A stretch of 64,000 bases of DNA, from the NCBI GenBank assembly GCA_964510955.1, contig CAZEDW010000014.1:1-64000 (forward strand), given 5' to 3'. Position 1 is the stretch's first letter. The number at the start of each line of letters is the position of its first letter. The notes below the pieces were generated by a model. That model was not told the DNA's origin and ran no database searches. It was given only the letters and a program-made list of their open reading frames with translations. Both the position numbers and the translations under genes were made by a program. Below are positions 16,240 to 24,711 of this stretch, one piece after another. The stretch comes from JAFLCM01 sp964510955. GTDB taxonomy: Bacteria; Planctomycetota; Phycisphaerae; Phycisphaerales; UBA1924.

Positions 16240-17562
16240 ATGCTCACCAGCGCGCCCAACCCCAGCGACAACCCGCCCGACCCGGCGCTGCGTCCTGAGT
16301 TGAGCGTGACCGACGCCGCGGGCTCGATGCTGCACGCGCGGTTCGAGGCGGTGTCGAGGGCGTGCGCCGATCTGCGGGCCAACCCGCACGGGGTGTCGGA
16401 GACGCACCTGCTCAGGGTTTCAACCCGGCGTGCCACGGCGGCGCTGCGCGTCTTCAAGCCCCACCTCGACCCCGCGCTGGTGGCCAAGGCCGGGCGCCTG
16501 TTGCGCAAGCTGCGGCGCTCCGCCGGCGGCGTGCGGGCGTGCGACGTGCAGCAGTCGATCCTCGACGCAATGTCATCCGATATTCCCGGGACGCCATCGA
16601 CGGGCGCCCCCGAGGCCGGCGTGGCCGCGGAGCTCATCATCGGGCGCATCGAGAAACGCCGCGAGGCGTCGCGCCGCAAGCTGGCCGCGGCGTGTGAACG
16701 CTGGTCGCCCGAGCGCATCGCCCGCCTTTCGGAAAAACTCGTCACGTCGCTGCACCTGGCGCTCAACCCGATGGAGCGCCTGTCGGGCGTGGCGTTCACC
16801 CACGCGCTCAGCCCCACCCGCCTGGGTCCCTGCGCCCGCGCCGCGGTCGAGCTCGCCGCCACGCGGCTGTGGGAGCTCGACACTCCCGCGCCCGATTTCG
16901 AGGGCCTGCACCAGCTGCGTCTGGCCGGCAAGCGGCTGCGCTATGTGCTCGAGCTGATCGGCCCCTGCCTGAACGAAGAGGCCGCCGACGCCAGCGTCAC
17001 CACCCTCCGCAAGTTCCAGGACCGCCTGGGCGACATCAACGACCGTCACGAGCTGGCCCAGCGCGTTGAACGCGTCAGCGCCAAGCTGGGCCTGCGGCCC
17101 GGCGGCAAGGCGGCCCGCGGCTTCGCCTCGCTGCGGGCACGCCTGCTGCGCGACCGCGACGAGGGGCGCGCCGACTTCGCCCTCTGGTGGCCGCACCGGC
17201 GCGCCAAGCTGTTCGAGGCGGTCGAGAAACTCACCGGACGCGCGTTCGTCGGCCCCGGCGAGGTCCCGGTTCCGCTCGCAGCGCCGGCGGGGCCCGCCGA
17301 ACCGAGCGCGGCGGGCCGGGCGGAAAACGTCGAGGCGCCCGTGATCTCGCTCCCGGGCGCCCAGGTCGAACTCGCCCCTCACGCCGCGGCCCAGCCGGCG
17401 CCGCTGAACGGGGCCCACGCCCCGCAGCACGCCGCCGCCAAGTCCGCTGGGCAGCGAGAGCCGGGACCGCAAACCGTCGATAGTCTTTCCACTGAGATAG
17501 ACTCGGCCATCTCTGCGGCGGAGCGGATGTTGAACTCGAACTCGACCGGAGCGCTCGCATGA
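16240..17562 (+). CDS. CHAD domain protein
   Basis: A 440-residue cytoplasmic protein with the conserved histidine alpha-helical domain. The hallmarks are H-L-L-R-V-S-T-R-R (56-64), a second H-Q-L-R-L-A-G-K-R-L-R-Y, and F-Q-D-R-L-G-D-I-N-D-R-H-E. CHAD domains bind inorganic polyphosphate through conserved His, Arg and Lys, which is established for several members. The last 110 residues are Ala/Pro-rich and look unstructured. The gene lies between a kinase-like gene (3-base gap) and a Ppx/GppA gene (ATGA overlap). The context supports a polyphosphate-binding role. Confidence 0.92.
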   Translation: MLTSAPNPSDNPPDPALRPELSVTDAAGSMLHARFEAVSRACADLRANPHGVSETHLLRVSTRRATAALRVFKPHLDPALVAKAGRLLRKLRRSAGGVRACDVQQSILDAMSSDIPGTPSTGAPEAGVAAELIIGRIEKRREASRRKLAAACERWSPERIARLSEKLVTSLHLALNPMERLSGVAFTHALSPTRLGPCARAAVELAATRLWELDTPAPDFEGLHQLRLAGKRLRYVLELIGPCLNEEAADASVTTLRKFQDRLGDINDRHELAQRVERVSAKLGLRPGGKAARGFASLRARLLRDRDEGRADFALWWPHRRAKLFEAVEKLTGRAFVGPGEVPVPLAAPAGPAEPSAAGRAENVEAPVISLPGAQVELAPHAAAQPAPLNGAHAPQHAAAKSAGQREPGPQTVDSLSTEIDSAISAAERMLNSNSTGALA

Positions 17563-19319
17563 GTCTGGGCAACGGAATGCCGCAGCCATCAGAACCCGGC
17601 TTTGTTCCGCCCGACGGGGCGCGGGCGAGCAAGCGCCTCGCGGCGATCGACGTGGGCACCAACTCGATCCGCCTCATCGTGGTCGAGGCGAGCAGCGACG
17701 GGACCTACCGGTTGCTCGACGATGAAAAGGCGATCACCCGCCTGGGGCGCGGCTTCCACGAGGACGGCCTGCTGCACCCCGGCCCCATGGAGGACTCGGT
17801 CCATGCCATCGCCCGCATGCGCGGGATCGCCGAGGGCTACGGCGTCGAGCGCCTGCGGTGCGTCGGCACCGCCGCGGTGCGTGAGGCGACCAACGGCGCC
17901 GCATTCGTAGCGATGGTGCGCGAGCGCGCGGGCGTGACGCTCGAGCCGATCAGCGCTCAGGAAGAGGCCCGCCTGGCCTTCAGCAGCGTCTCCGCCGCGT
18001 TCGACCTGTCGCACATGCCCGCGGCGGTGGTGGACGTGGGGGGCGGCTCCACCGAGATCGTGATGTGCTCGCGCGGGGCGGTGGAAGAGGTCTTCACGCT
18101 CCCCTTGGGGGCGGTGCGGTTGACCGAGCGCTACGGCGACTGCGGCGCCGACGACGACGCGGGGTTCTCAAAGATGCGCCGAAAGGTGCGGCGCATGGTG
18201 AAGGAAAGCGTCGAGCGGCTGCCCTTTGTTCCGCAGGTCATGTTCGGCACCGGCGGGACGTTCACCGCCCTGGCGAGCGTGTCGATGCAGCGCGGGGCGG
18301 CCCGCGACGGGTCTGAGGTGCTGCCCTTCGCGGTGCGCGGCTACGAGCTGGGCCGGGCCGACGTGCGCCACGTGCAGGACTGGCTGCGTGACCTTCCGCT
18401 GCGGTCCCGCTCGCGCGTCGCGGGCCTCAGCCCGGACCGGGCCGAGATCATCATCGCCGGCCTGACGATCGTCGAGAGCGTGATGAAGCGGCTGGGCGCC
18501 AACACCCTGCGGGTCCACGACCGCGGGATCCGCGACGGGATCATCCTGCAGATGATCGCCGAGGCCTTCGGCACCAGGTCCGGCAACGATGCCGGCTCCC
18601 CCGGAGCCCCCAAGAGCGAGCCGCGCGACCGGATGCGGGCGGTGCGCCAGTTCGCCGCCTCGTGCCGCTACGAGGAGCCGCACTGCCGGCACGTCACGGA
18701 ACTCGCCCTTTCGATCTTTGATCAGCTCCGGGGGATGCGCGGCTTCACCGACGGTGACGCCGACGGGGCGTGGCGCTCGCCCGGCGCTCGCGAGCTTCTG
18801 CAGGCAGCCTCGCTGCTGCACGACATCGGCTACATCATCAACTACGCCAAGCACCACAAGCACAGCTACCACCTGATCGTCCACGCCGAGATGCCGGGGT
18901 TTACCAGCCGCGAGGTCGAGGTGATCGCCAACGTGGCCCGCTACCACCGGCGCGCCCTCCCGAGCGTGAAGAAGCACCCGGCGTTCCGGGCGCTGTGCGA
19001 GGCCGACCGCGAACTGGTCCGCAAGCTGGCGGCGATCCTCCGACTGGCCGACGGGCTCGACCGCACGCACACCCAATCGGTGTCGGGCGTAAAGCTCTCA
19101 CGGCGCGCCGGCGGGCTGTTGCTGGGGGTCGAGTCCGCGAGCGACATCGGGTTCGACCTGTGGGCCGCTCAAACCAAGGGCGAGTTGTTCGAGCGCGCGT
19201 TCGGCGTGACGGTCCGGGTGGACTGGGCCAACCGGCCGCAGCCCGCGGATCGGGAGACGCCACCGCGCGACGCCCCCAAACGCCGCCACCCCGCCCGCCC
19301 GCCCGGCGCCCGTGCCTGA
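17559..19319 (+). CDS. ppx: Ppx/GppA exopolyphosphatase with HD domain
   Basis: A 586-residue enzyme that releases phosphate from polyphosphate ends or from pppGpp. Residues about 25-330 are the Ppx/GppA domain: A-A-I-D-V-G-T-N-S-I-R-L-I (28-40), G-T-A-A-V-R-E-A-T-N-G, D-V-G-G-G-S-T-E-I-V and the phosphate loop G-T-G-G-T-F-T-A. The C-terminal part has an HD-type segment with L-L-H-D-I-G-Y-I-I-N and K-H-H-K-H-S-Y-H-L-I, as in long-form E. coli Ppx. The start overlaps the CHAD stop as ATGA, so the two are translationally coupled. The partner CHAD protein could present polyphosphate to it (inference). Confidence 0.94.
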   Translation: MSLGNGMPQPSEPGFVPPDGARASKRLAAIDVGTNSIRLIVVEASSDGTYRLLDDEKAITRLGRGFHEDGLLHPGPMEDSVHAIARMRGIAEGYGVERLRCVGTAAVREATNGAAFVAMVRERAGVTLEPISAQEEARLAFSSVSAAFDLSHMPAAVVDVGGGSTEIVMCSRGAVEEVFTLPLGAVRLTERYGDCGADDDAGFSKMRRKVRRMVKESVERLPFVPQVMFGTGGTFTALASVSMQRGAARDGSEVLPFAVRGYELGRADVRHVQDWLRDLPLRSRSRVAGLSPDRAEIIIAGLTIVESVMKRLGANTLRVHDRGIRDGIILQMIAEAFGTRSGNDAGSPGAPKSEPRDRMRAVRQFAASCRYEEPHCRHVTELALSIFDQLRGMRGFTDGDADGAWRSPGARELLQAASLLHDIGYIINYAKHHKHSYHLIVHAEMPGFTSREVEVIANVARYHRRALPSVKKHPAFRALCEADRELVRKLAAILRLADGLDRTHTQSVSGVKLSRRAGGLLLGVESASDIGFDLWAAQTKGELFERAFGVTVRVDWANRPQPADRETPPRDAPKRRHPARPPGARA

Positions 19320-19377
19320 CGGCGCACCCGGCCTATCGTCCCGGCTCGTTCCCTCCCAACAGCTCCTCCGCGCCCGC

Positions 19378-20148
19378 ATGACCGACTTCCCCGCATACGC
19401 CGACTACGGCCCGCTCCCCGGCAAGCTCTTCATCGTCGAGGGCATCGACGGGTCGGGCAAGTCGACGCAGCTCGACCTGCTGAAGAAGTGGCTGGTGTCG
19501 CGCGGGTACTGCGTGAGTTTCAGCGAGTGGAACTCGTCGCCGCTGGTGCGCGAGACCACCAGCACCGGCAAGCTCAAGCGGCTCCTCAGCCCGCAGACCT
19601 TCAGCCTGATCCACGCCGCGGACTTCGCCGACCGCTTCGAGCGCGCCATCCTGCCCCCGCTCCGCGCCGGCGCCGTGGTGCTCGCCGACCGTTACATCTT
19701 CACGGCGTTCGCGCGCGACGCGGCCCGCGGGATGGACCCCGAGTACGTCCGGCGCATCTACCGCTTCGCGCCCAAGCCCACCGTGGCGTTTTACTTCCGT
19801 GTCCCCCTCGACGAGGCCCTGCGCCGCATCCTCACCGGCCGCCCGGAGTTGAAGTACTACGAGGCGGGCATGGACCTGGGGCTGAGCGAAGACCCCTACA
19901 AGAGCTTTGAACTGTTCCAAGGACGCATCCTCGATCAGTATGAGAAGATGATCCCCGAGTTCGGCCTGAGCGTCATCGATGCGACGCTCCCGATCTCCGA
20001 GCAGCAGGTGCAGGTGCGCAAGCTGGTCGAGCCGCACCTCAAGGGCGTGCTGCGCCAGCCGGTCAATCCATACGCCGAGGTCTTGAATCGTGAAACGCTG
20101 AGCGGCAGGTACCTCGAAGGCAAGGAATCAGACTGGTCGTCCGAGTAA
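19378..20148 (+). CDS. thymidylate-kinase-like protein with intact P-loop
   Basis: A 256-residue P-loop kinase of the thymidylate-kinase family. The P-loop E-G-I-D-G-S-G-K-S-T (21-30) has the normal lysine (K28), and A-D-R-Y-I-F-T-A (103-110) is the D-R-Y motif. It resembles the protein at 15427 along its length (A-D-F-A-D-R-F-E-R-A-I-L-P-P-L), so the two are paralogs at either end of one operon. It carries about 45 residues beyond a normal thymidylate kinase, mostly C-terminal. It could be the cell's dTMP kinase or a kinase tied to polyphosphate. The ATG at 19378 is chosen; a GTG at 19312 overlapping the ppx end is possible. Confidence 0.88.
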   Translation: MTDFPAYADYGPLPGKLFIVEGIDGSGKSTQLDLLKKWLVSRGYCVSFSEWNSSPLVRETTSTGKLKRLLSPQTFSLIHAADFADRFERAILPPLRAGAVVLADRYIFTAFARDAARGMDPEYVRRIYRFAPKPTVAFYFRVPLDEALRRILTGRPELKYYEAGMDLGLSEDPYKSFELFQGRILDQYEKMIPEFGLSVIDATLPISEQQVQVRKLVEPHLKGVLRQPVNPYAEVLNRETLSGRYLEGKESDWSSE

Positions 20149-20182
20149 GATGCTCCTGTTCTTCCAGACAAGGAGTATCGCC

Positions 20183-20500
20183 ATGAAGAAGGCCGCCACC
20201 CTGATCGTCCCCGCCGTGGTGAGCGCGTGCGCCTGCGGCTGCGCCAACAACCAGGCGTCCAAGCCCGTCGCCGCGACCGAAGACAAGTGCACCCAGGACC
20301 CTCACCCGACGGCCAAGACCGTCGCGGGCACGCCGATCAACACGATCTGCCCGATCGGCAAGCACGAGGTCTACGCGTCGGCCCCGCGCGCCGCCCACAA
20401 GGGCCAGGTGATCGCGTTCTGCTGCGTCGATTGCCTGGAGGCGTGGAACAAGATGAACGAGGCCCAGCGTGATGCGCTGGTGGCGTCGATCAAGCATTGA
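20183..20500 (+). CDS. small lipoprotein with a Cys-rich metal-binding-like motif
   Basis: A 105-residue lipoprotein. The signal peptide ends A-C-A-C-G-C, giving a lipobox cysteine near residue 18-20. The mature part carries C-P-I-G-K-H-E-V, then V-I-A-F-C-C-V-D-C-L-E-A-W, the spacing and flanks of YHS/TRASH-type metal-binding domains (C-P-V near the start, F-C-C-x-x-C later). It probably binds a metal ion such as copper or zinc in the envelope. AAGGAG precedes the ATG at 20183. It converges with two TlpA-like genes, which suggests a shared role in metal or thiol chemistry. Confidence 0.78.
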   Translation: MKKAATLIVPAVVSACACGCANNQASKPVAATEDKCTQDPHPTAKTVAGTPINTICPIGKHEVYASAPRAAHKGQVIAFCCVDCLEAWNKMNEAQRDALVASIKH

Positions 20501-20525
20501 TCGCATTCGGCGCGCCGGAGCCCGC

Positions 20526-21188
20526 TCAACGCCCGGGCTGTTCCTTGAGCAGCGCGTCAACCGCGTCGCTCACATGATCGCCCGAAAGGCCCGCCGCGCG
20601 AACGACGCCGGCACGGTCCACCAGCACGTAGAACGGCCACCACTGAACGTTGTACGCCTGCTCGGTCGCGTGCCCGCTGTCCGCGACGGAGGAGAACCGC
20701 AGCCCGCGTTTCTGTGACACCTCCGCCATCGTCTCGGCTCCTTGCGTGTCGCACACGCCGATCACGTCGACGCCCTTGTCCTCGTACCGCCGGCTCCAAT
20801 CGTTGATCCGCGGCGATGCCTTGCGGCAGTGGGGGCACCAGGTGGCCCAGAAGGCGAGCAGGACGATCCGGCCCCGGACCGCCGACAGCTCCTTCTTTTC
20901 ACCGACCCAGACGGTCCCGCGCAGATCGGGCGCGGCCATCCCCTGCTCAGACTGTAAACCGGCCCACACCCGCTCGTCCTTCGAGCGTGAAAACCACTCA
21001 CGTGGGAACACCGCCTTCGTGTCTGCGGCGCCCGGAGACGTGCCCGGGGCGCTCGACGGCGCCGAGCCCGGCGGCGCGTCCGACGCCCCGCACCCCGATG
21101 GGCCGAGCGCCGCCGCGAGCGAGCACGGCACCGCCCACGCCGGGTGGTGCGACGGACGGATCGAACTCGGTCGTGACACGGGCCGCAT
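20526..21188 (-). CDS. TlpA-like thioredoxin-fold lipoprotein
   Basis: A 220-residue exported thioredoxin-fold protein. The N-terminus has a signal with a lipobox-like P-S-G-C and then a Pro/Ser/Gly-rich linker. The thioredoxin domain has L-L-A-F-W-A-T-W-C-P-H-C-R-K, so the redox pair is C-P-H-C, and the later W-W-P-F-Y-V-L-V-D strand with the cis-Pro. It is the downstream paralog of the protein at 21211, 22 bases apart. It would reduce or carry disulfides in the envelope. The ATG at 21188 follows GGGTGA. Confidence 0.88.
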   Translation of the reverse strand: MRPVSRPSSIRPSHHPAWAVPCSLAAALGPSGCGASDAPPGSAPSSAPGTSPGAADTKAVFPREWFSRSKDERVWAGLQSEQGMAAPDLRGTVWVGEKKELSAVRGRIVLLAFWATWCPHCRKASPRINDWSRRYEDKGVDVIGVCDTQGAETMAEVSQKRGLRFSSVADSGHATEQAYNVQWWPFYVLVDRAGVVRAAGLSGDHVSDAVDALLKEQPGR

Positions 21189-21210
21189 CACTCACCCGTA
21201 GCTCTCGTGG

Positions 21211-21840
21211 TTAGCTTTTCGAGGGCTGCTCCTCGAGCAGCGCGTCGAGTGCGTCGCCCAGGTGATCAGGCTGCAGCCCGGCGGCCCGGACGATGCCCTT
21301 GCGGTCGATCAGCACATAGAACGGCCACCACCGGACGCCGAAGCTCTTCTCGGTCTGGTTCCCGGAGTCCCAGCCGGTCGGGTACTTCATGGAGGTCTCT
21401 TTGGCAGCGGCTTCCATCGTGCCCTTGTTGCGGAGGTCAGTGCAGCAGACGCCGACCACGGAAACACCCTTCGCCTTGTAGTGATCCATGATCTCGTTGG
21501 TGTGGGGCACCGCGGCTCGGCACGGCCCGCACCACACCGCCCAGAAGTCAACGAGCACGATCTGACCCTTGAGCTTGCTCAGGTCCTGCGCGTCGCCGAC
21601 CCACTTGCTCACCTTGAGCGCGCCGGCGGGCCGCCCCTGCGCCCGCTTGAGCTTGTCCCAGGTCGGGTCATCCTTGGCGAAGAACCACTCGCGCTTGAAC
21701 TCGGCCCGCTTGCCGGCGGCCACGGGCTTGTCGTCCGTGCCGTCGGGGCGGCCCCAGGCCCCGACCGGGGCCAGCAGGCACAACCCCGCCCCGCAGCAGA
21801 GGGCGACGGCGGCAAGCACAGGGCGGCTCGTGAAGCGCAT
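21211..21840 (-). CDS. TlpA-like thioredoxin-fold exported protein
   Basis: A 209-residue exported redox protein. After the signal peptide (VLAAVALCCGAGLCLLAP) there is a short W-x-x-L region and then a thioredoxin fold with L-V-D-F-W-A-V-W-C-G-P-C-R-A; the active pair is C-G-P-C. The C-terminus shares V-R-W-W-P-F-Y-V-L-I-D-R-K-G and A-A-G-L-Q-P-D-H with its paralog at 20526. Both have an extra segment E-W-F before the thioredoxin domain that simple TlpA lacks. AAGGAG precedes the ATG at 21840. The two genes form one transcript. The differing active pairs suggest different redox potentials. Confidence 0.9.
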   Translation of the reverse strand: MRFTSRPVLAAVALCCGAGLCLLAPVGAWGRPDGTDDKPVAAGKRAEFKREWFFAKDDPTWDKLKRAQGRPAGALKVSKWVGDAQDLSKLKGQIVLVDFWAVWCGPCRAAVPHTNEIMDHYKAKGVSVVGVCCTDLRNKGTMEAAAKETSMKYPTGWDSGNQTEKSFGVRWWPFYVLIDRKGIVRAAGLQPDHLGDALDALLEEQPSKS

Positions 21841-21968
21841 GAAAAGTCTCCTTGGCGGACGCTGAACAGGTCGGGTGGGGATCGGCGTTCGGTGGCGCAG
21901 GGCGTGAAACGTGTGGCCGTCATTCTTGGCGCGCCGGAACGGGTGAACCCGCGGGGCGTCCAAACCGC

Positions 21969-21974
21969 TACAAT
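21969..21974 (+). promoter_or_regulatory. -10 element, TACAAT
   Basis: TACAAT lies 59 bases before the ATG at 22034 and would give a leader of about 50 bases containing GGAG. The -35 is weak. Confidence 0.4.
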
Positions 21975-22033
21975 GCACACGGGGATCAGCGAACCGGTTG
22001 AATCCCGACTGAACCCGAACGGAGACCGCATCG

Positions 22034-22285
22034 ATGAATAACAAAGGCAACGGAATGAAGATCATTCTCGCGGTGATCCTCCTCGCCGCGGCGGTGTTCG
22101 TCATCCTCTACACCAGCACCGACATCTTCACGGGGGGCGCCAAGCCACCCTCCCAGGACACCTCGGCCGCCGCGATCGAGGCCGCCAAGAGCCCCGACAA
22201 GGGCGCCGCCGCCAAGAAGGCCGATGCGCCGGGCACGATGAAGGCGGACAACCCCAACCTGTTCAAGAAGCCCGGCGGCGAGTAA
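22034..22285 (+). CDS. small single-span membrane protein
   Basis: An 83-residue protein with one transmembrane segment near the N-terminus (IILAVILLAAAVFVILY, about 9-25) and a hydrophilic Lys/Ala/Pro-rich tail of about 55 residues that probably faces the periplasm. No family is recognised. GGAGA lies 7 bases before the ATG. It is divergent from the TlpA-like pair and could be part of the same envelope function, but nothing in it shows that. Confidence 0.75.
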   Translation: MNNKGNGMKIILAVILLAAAVFVILYTSTDIFTGGAKPPSQDTSAAAIEAAKSPDKGAAAKKADAPGTMKADNPNLFKKPGGE

Positions 22286-22332
22286 TCGCCCGCGCCGACG
22301 CACACGCCGCCACCCGCTCGAAAGTTTTCTCG

Positions 22333-22358
22333 GCGCCCCGTTCTCCTGAGCGGGGCGC
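22333..22358 (+). terminator. terminator-like hairpin
   Basis: GCGCCCCG at 22333-22340 pairs with CGGGGCGC at 22351-22358 around a 10-base loop, after the small membrane-protein gene. The downstream T content is low, so it is a weak call. Confidence 0.45.
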
Positions 22359-22433
22359 TGTGATTCACGCCGGGGTTCGCCTGCCCACCGCACGGCGCCG
22401 GCGTCCGCCCCGTCCCCTTCGGACCCGCACCCG

Positions 22434-23120
22434 ATGCTCACCTATCTCATCACCGGCGCCAACCGCGGCCTGGGCCTCGAGTTGACCCGCCAGCTCCGTG
22501 CCCGCGGCGAGCGGGTGTTCGCCACCGCCCGCGTGCCGCGCGACGCCGGCGAACTGCGCAAGCTCACCCCCGACGTCCTGGCGCTCGACGCCGCCGACCC
22601 CGCGAGCATCGAGTCGCTCGGCGCCGCGATGAAGGGGCAGGCGGTCGATGTGCTCATCAACAACGCCGGGATTTATGGGAAAGACACGTCGCTCGACGCG
22701 CTGAGCGCCGCGGAGTTCGAGCGGGTCTTCCGCACCAACGTCGCCGGGCCGGCGCTCATCACCCGCGCGCTGCTCCCAAGCCTGCGCAGCGGCCGGCGCA
22801 AGCTGGTGGTCAACGTGTCCAGCACCTACGGCAGCATCTCCAGCTCGATCAGCGGGGGATCGTCGGGCGGGAGCTGGTCGTACAAGTCCAGCAAGGCCGC
22901 GCTGAACATGGTCACCTCCGACCTGCACAACGCCCTGAAGGCCGAGGGCTTCACCTGTGTCTCGGTGTGCCCCGGCTGGAACCGCACCGACATGGGCGGT
23001 TCCGGCGCGCCGCTGGACCCGCGCGATTCGATGCGCTCGCTGATCGGCGTCGTGGACAGGCTGAACGTCTCGGACTCCGGCCGATTCCTCAGCCACGAGG
23101 GATCGCCCATCGCCTGGTGA
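22434..23120 (+). CDS. short-chain dehydrogenase/reductase, C-factor-like
   Basis: A 228-residue NAD(P)-dependent oxidoreductase of the classical SDR fold. It has T-G-A-N-R-G-L-G (7-14) for cofactor binding, N-N-A-G at 76-79, the catalytic S-S-T near 130, and Y150-x-x-x-K154. The loop before the catalytic tyrosine is enlarged by a Ser/Gly-rich insert (I-S-S-S-I-S-G-G-S-S-G-G-S). The overall pattern resembles the C-factor (CsgA) group of SDRs. The substrate is unknown. No RBS is visible before the ATG at 22434. Confidence 0.9.
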   Translation: MLTYLITGANRGLGLELTRQLRARGERVFATARVPRDAGELRKLTPDVLALDAADPASIESLGAAMKGQAVDVLINNAGIYGKDTSLDALSAAEFERVFRTNVAGPALITRALLPSLRSGRRKLVVNVSSTYGSISSSISGGSSGGSWSYKSSKAALNMVTSDLHNALKAEGFTCVSVCPGWNRTDMGGSGAPLDPRDSMRSLIGVVDRLNVSDSGRFLSHEGSPIAW

Positions 23121-23141
23121 GCGGCTGCTCCGCGGGGCGAT

Positions 23142-23486
23142 TCACCCGAACGCGCGCCCCGTGTCAGGGTCCACCAGCCGCCAGCCAAGGCGCCGGCAAA
23201 TCCGGAACAGCACCGGGATCGCCGCGTCGTCCTCGGTGATCGTCACGCTCACCTGCCCCACCGGGTCGTCCGGCCCGACCATGGGGAGCTCGGCGGTGAA
23301 GCCCGGGCCGTAGAGCACGCCGGGGGTTACCGGATCGCCGTCGTGCGCCGTGTTGAAGTTGGACAGGGCGCTCTGGACGTCGCGGCAGGACCCCATCGTG
23401 ACCATGTTCATCCCCGGCCCCAGGCGCGAGCGGTCCAGCGGATCGCCCGCGTCCCCGTCGGGGTCGGCGAGCTTGACCAGGAGCAT
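23142..23486 (-). CDS. hypothetical protein
   Basis: A 114-residue protein I do not recognise. It is acidic, begins M-L-L-V-K-L-A-D-P-D-G-D, and has P-L-D-R-S-R-L-G-P-G-M-N-M-V-T-M and T-E-D-D-A-A-I-P-V-L-F-R-I-C-R-R-L-G-W-R. Codon use is like its neighbours and the frame is well kept. It has no signal peptide. It converges with the SDR gene (21-base gap) and lies downstream of the acyltransferase on the same strand. Confidence 0.65.
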   Translation of the reverse strand: MLLVKLADPDGDAGDPLDRSRLGPGMNMVTMGSCRDVQSALSNFNTAHDGDPVTPGVLYGPGFTAELPMVGPDDPVGQVSVTITEDDAAIPVLFRICRRLGWRLVDPDTGRAFG

Positions 23487-23577
23487 GGAACGCAGACGGG
23501 CCAGTGGAGTGGTGGGGAGGTGGCGGCGGACCCGCGAAGTCGAAGGGACGCCAGTATCGCCGGAACGAGCCGGTGAA

Positions 23578-24708
23578 TCAACGCAGGCGGGTTGAGCCGG
23601 TCGCGGCCAGCTCCTCGGCGTCGCGCCGGCTTTGGGCGATGATCCGGTCGAGGTCGCCGGGCGTCATCCACGGCAGTTGCTCGAGCTTTTCACGGAGCCG
23701 CGCCGGGAACTGCCGCGTGGTCGCGGGGCCGGAGGCCTGCGGGTCGGATCGCTCGTGCGGCGGCCTGCTTTTCCAGGCGCGGTGCATCCAGAGGTACTGC
23801 TCCGGCGCCGAGCGCACCATGGTCTCGATGGCGCGCCGGTAGCGTGCCGTGATGTAAAACGCCGGGTCGGGCTGCGTCGCCCAGTCATCGGGGCGGATCA
23901 CGTCCACGATCTCGATCCGGTAGCGGAACGGGCCCAGCCCGCTGCCCGGCGCCGGGCGCAGGCGCCGGGCGTGCCCGCAGATGACCGGGGCGTTGTGGCG
24001 CAGCGCCAGCAGCGCGATCGCCTTGTAGCTGGACGCGAGCCGGTTGAAGAACGGCACGAACAGCCCGCGGTCGCCGGCGTTCTGGTCGGCGATGAACCCC
24101 AGCGGATACCCGGCGCGCATGATCCCGTCGAACTCCTCGGCGGCGCCGAACTTGTCCACCAGCGTCAGCCCCGCGCCGCTCCGCGTGCGGTGCATCCAGT
24201 CGTCGAGCGGCTTCATGTCCAGCGGCCGGTAGACCGCGTGGATCGGGAACCCCAGCATCGCCAGGGTGTACCCCAGCAGCTCCCAGTTCCCGCAGTGACC
24301 GGTGATCAGAACGCTCGGACCCGCCCGCAGAAGTTCGGTCAGCCCGTGAGCCAGAGGCCCCAGTTCGACGTGGAACGGGAAACCGTCGGCGGTGATGAAG
24401 CGCGGGGTCCAGGTGAGCTCGGCGGCCAGCGAGAACAGGTGGCGGTACGACTCGACCGCCGTCGCCTCCACCCGCTGGTCGTCCCATTCCGGGAAGCACC
24501 ATCGGATGCTGCTCTGGGCCCTTCGCACGCGGGCGCGGTTCATCGGCAGCGCGGCGTAGCCGGTGGCCAGCCGGCGCAGCAGGCGCGTCGTGCCGGGGAT
24601 GCCCCCGACGTGGGTGAGCGCCGCGACACCCCGGACCAGGGCGTACGCGGGCGAGTGCAGCATCCGGGGGAGCCCCCGGGTCTGCCTGGGTTTCCTGGAG
24701 CCGAGCAT
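23578..24708 (-). CDS. lipid A biosynthesis acyltransferase, LpxL/HtrB-like
   Basis: A 376-residue membrane-associated acyltransferase that would attach a fatty acid to lipid A or another glycolipid. The catalytic motif is G-H-C-G-N-W-E-L-L-G (H-x4-E), followed at the usual spacing by Y-R-P-L-D and A-D-Q-N-A-G-D-R-G. The N-terminal segment is hydrophobic and basic, as in LpxL. The C-terminus is about 60 residues longer than E. coli LpxL. Its ATG lies 3 bases after the stop of the coiled-coil gene, so the two share a transcript. An LpxL homolog implies lipopolysaccharide-type lipids in this cell (inference). Confidence 0.88.
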   Translation of the reverse strand: MLGSRKPRQTRGLPRMLHSPAYALVRGVAALTHVGGIPGTTRLLRRLATGYAALPMNRARVRRAQSSIRWCFPEWDDQRVEATAVESYRHLFSLAAELTWTPRFITADGFPFHVELGPLAHGLTELLRAGPSVLITGHCGNWELLGYTLAMLGFPIHAVYRPLDMKPLDDWMHRTRSGAGLTLVDKFGAAEEFDGIMRAGYPLGFIADQNAGDRGLFVPFFNRLASSYKAIALLALRHNAPVICGHARRLRPAPGSGLGPFRYRIEIVDVIRPDDWATQPDPAFYITARYRRAIETMVRSAPEQYLWMHRAWKSRPPHERSDPQASGPATTRQFPARLREKLEQLPWMTPGDLDRIIAQSRRDAEELAATGSTRLR

Positions 24709-24711
24709 CGC

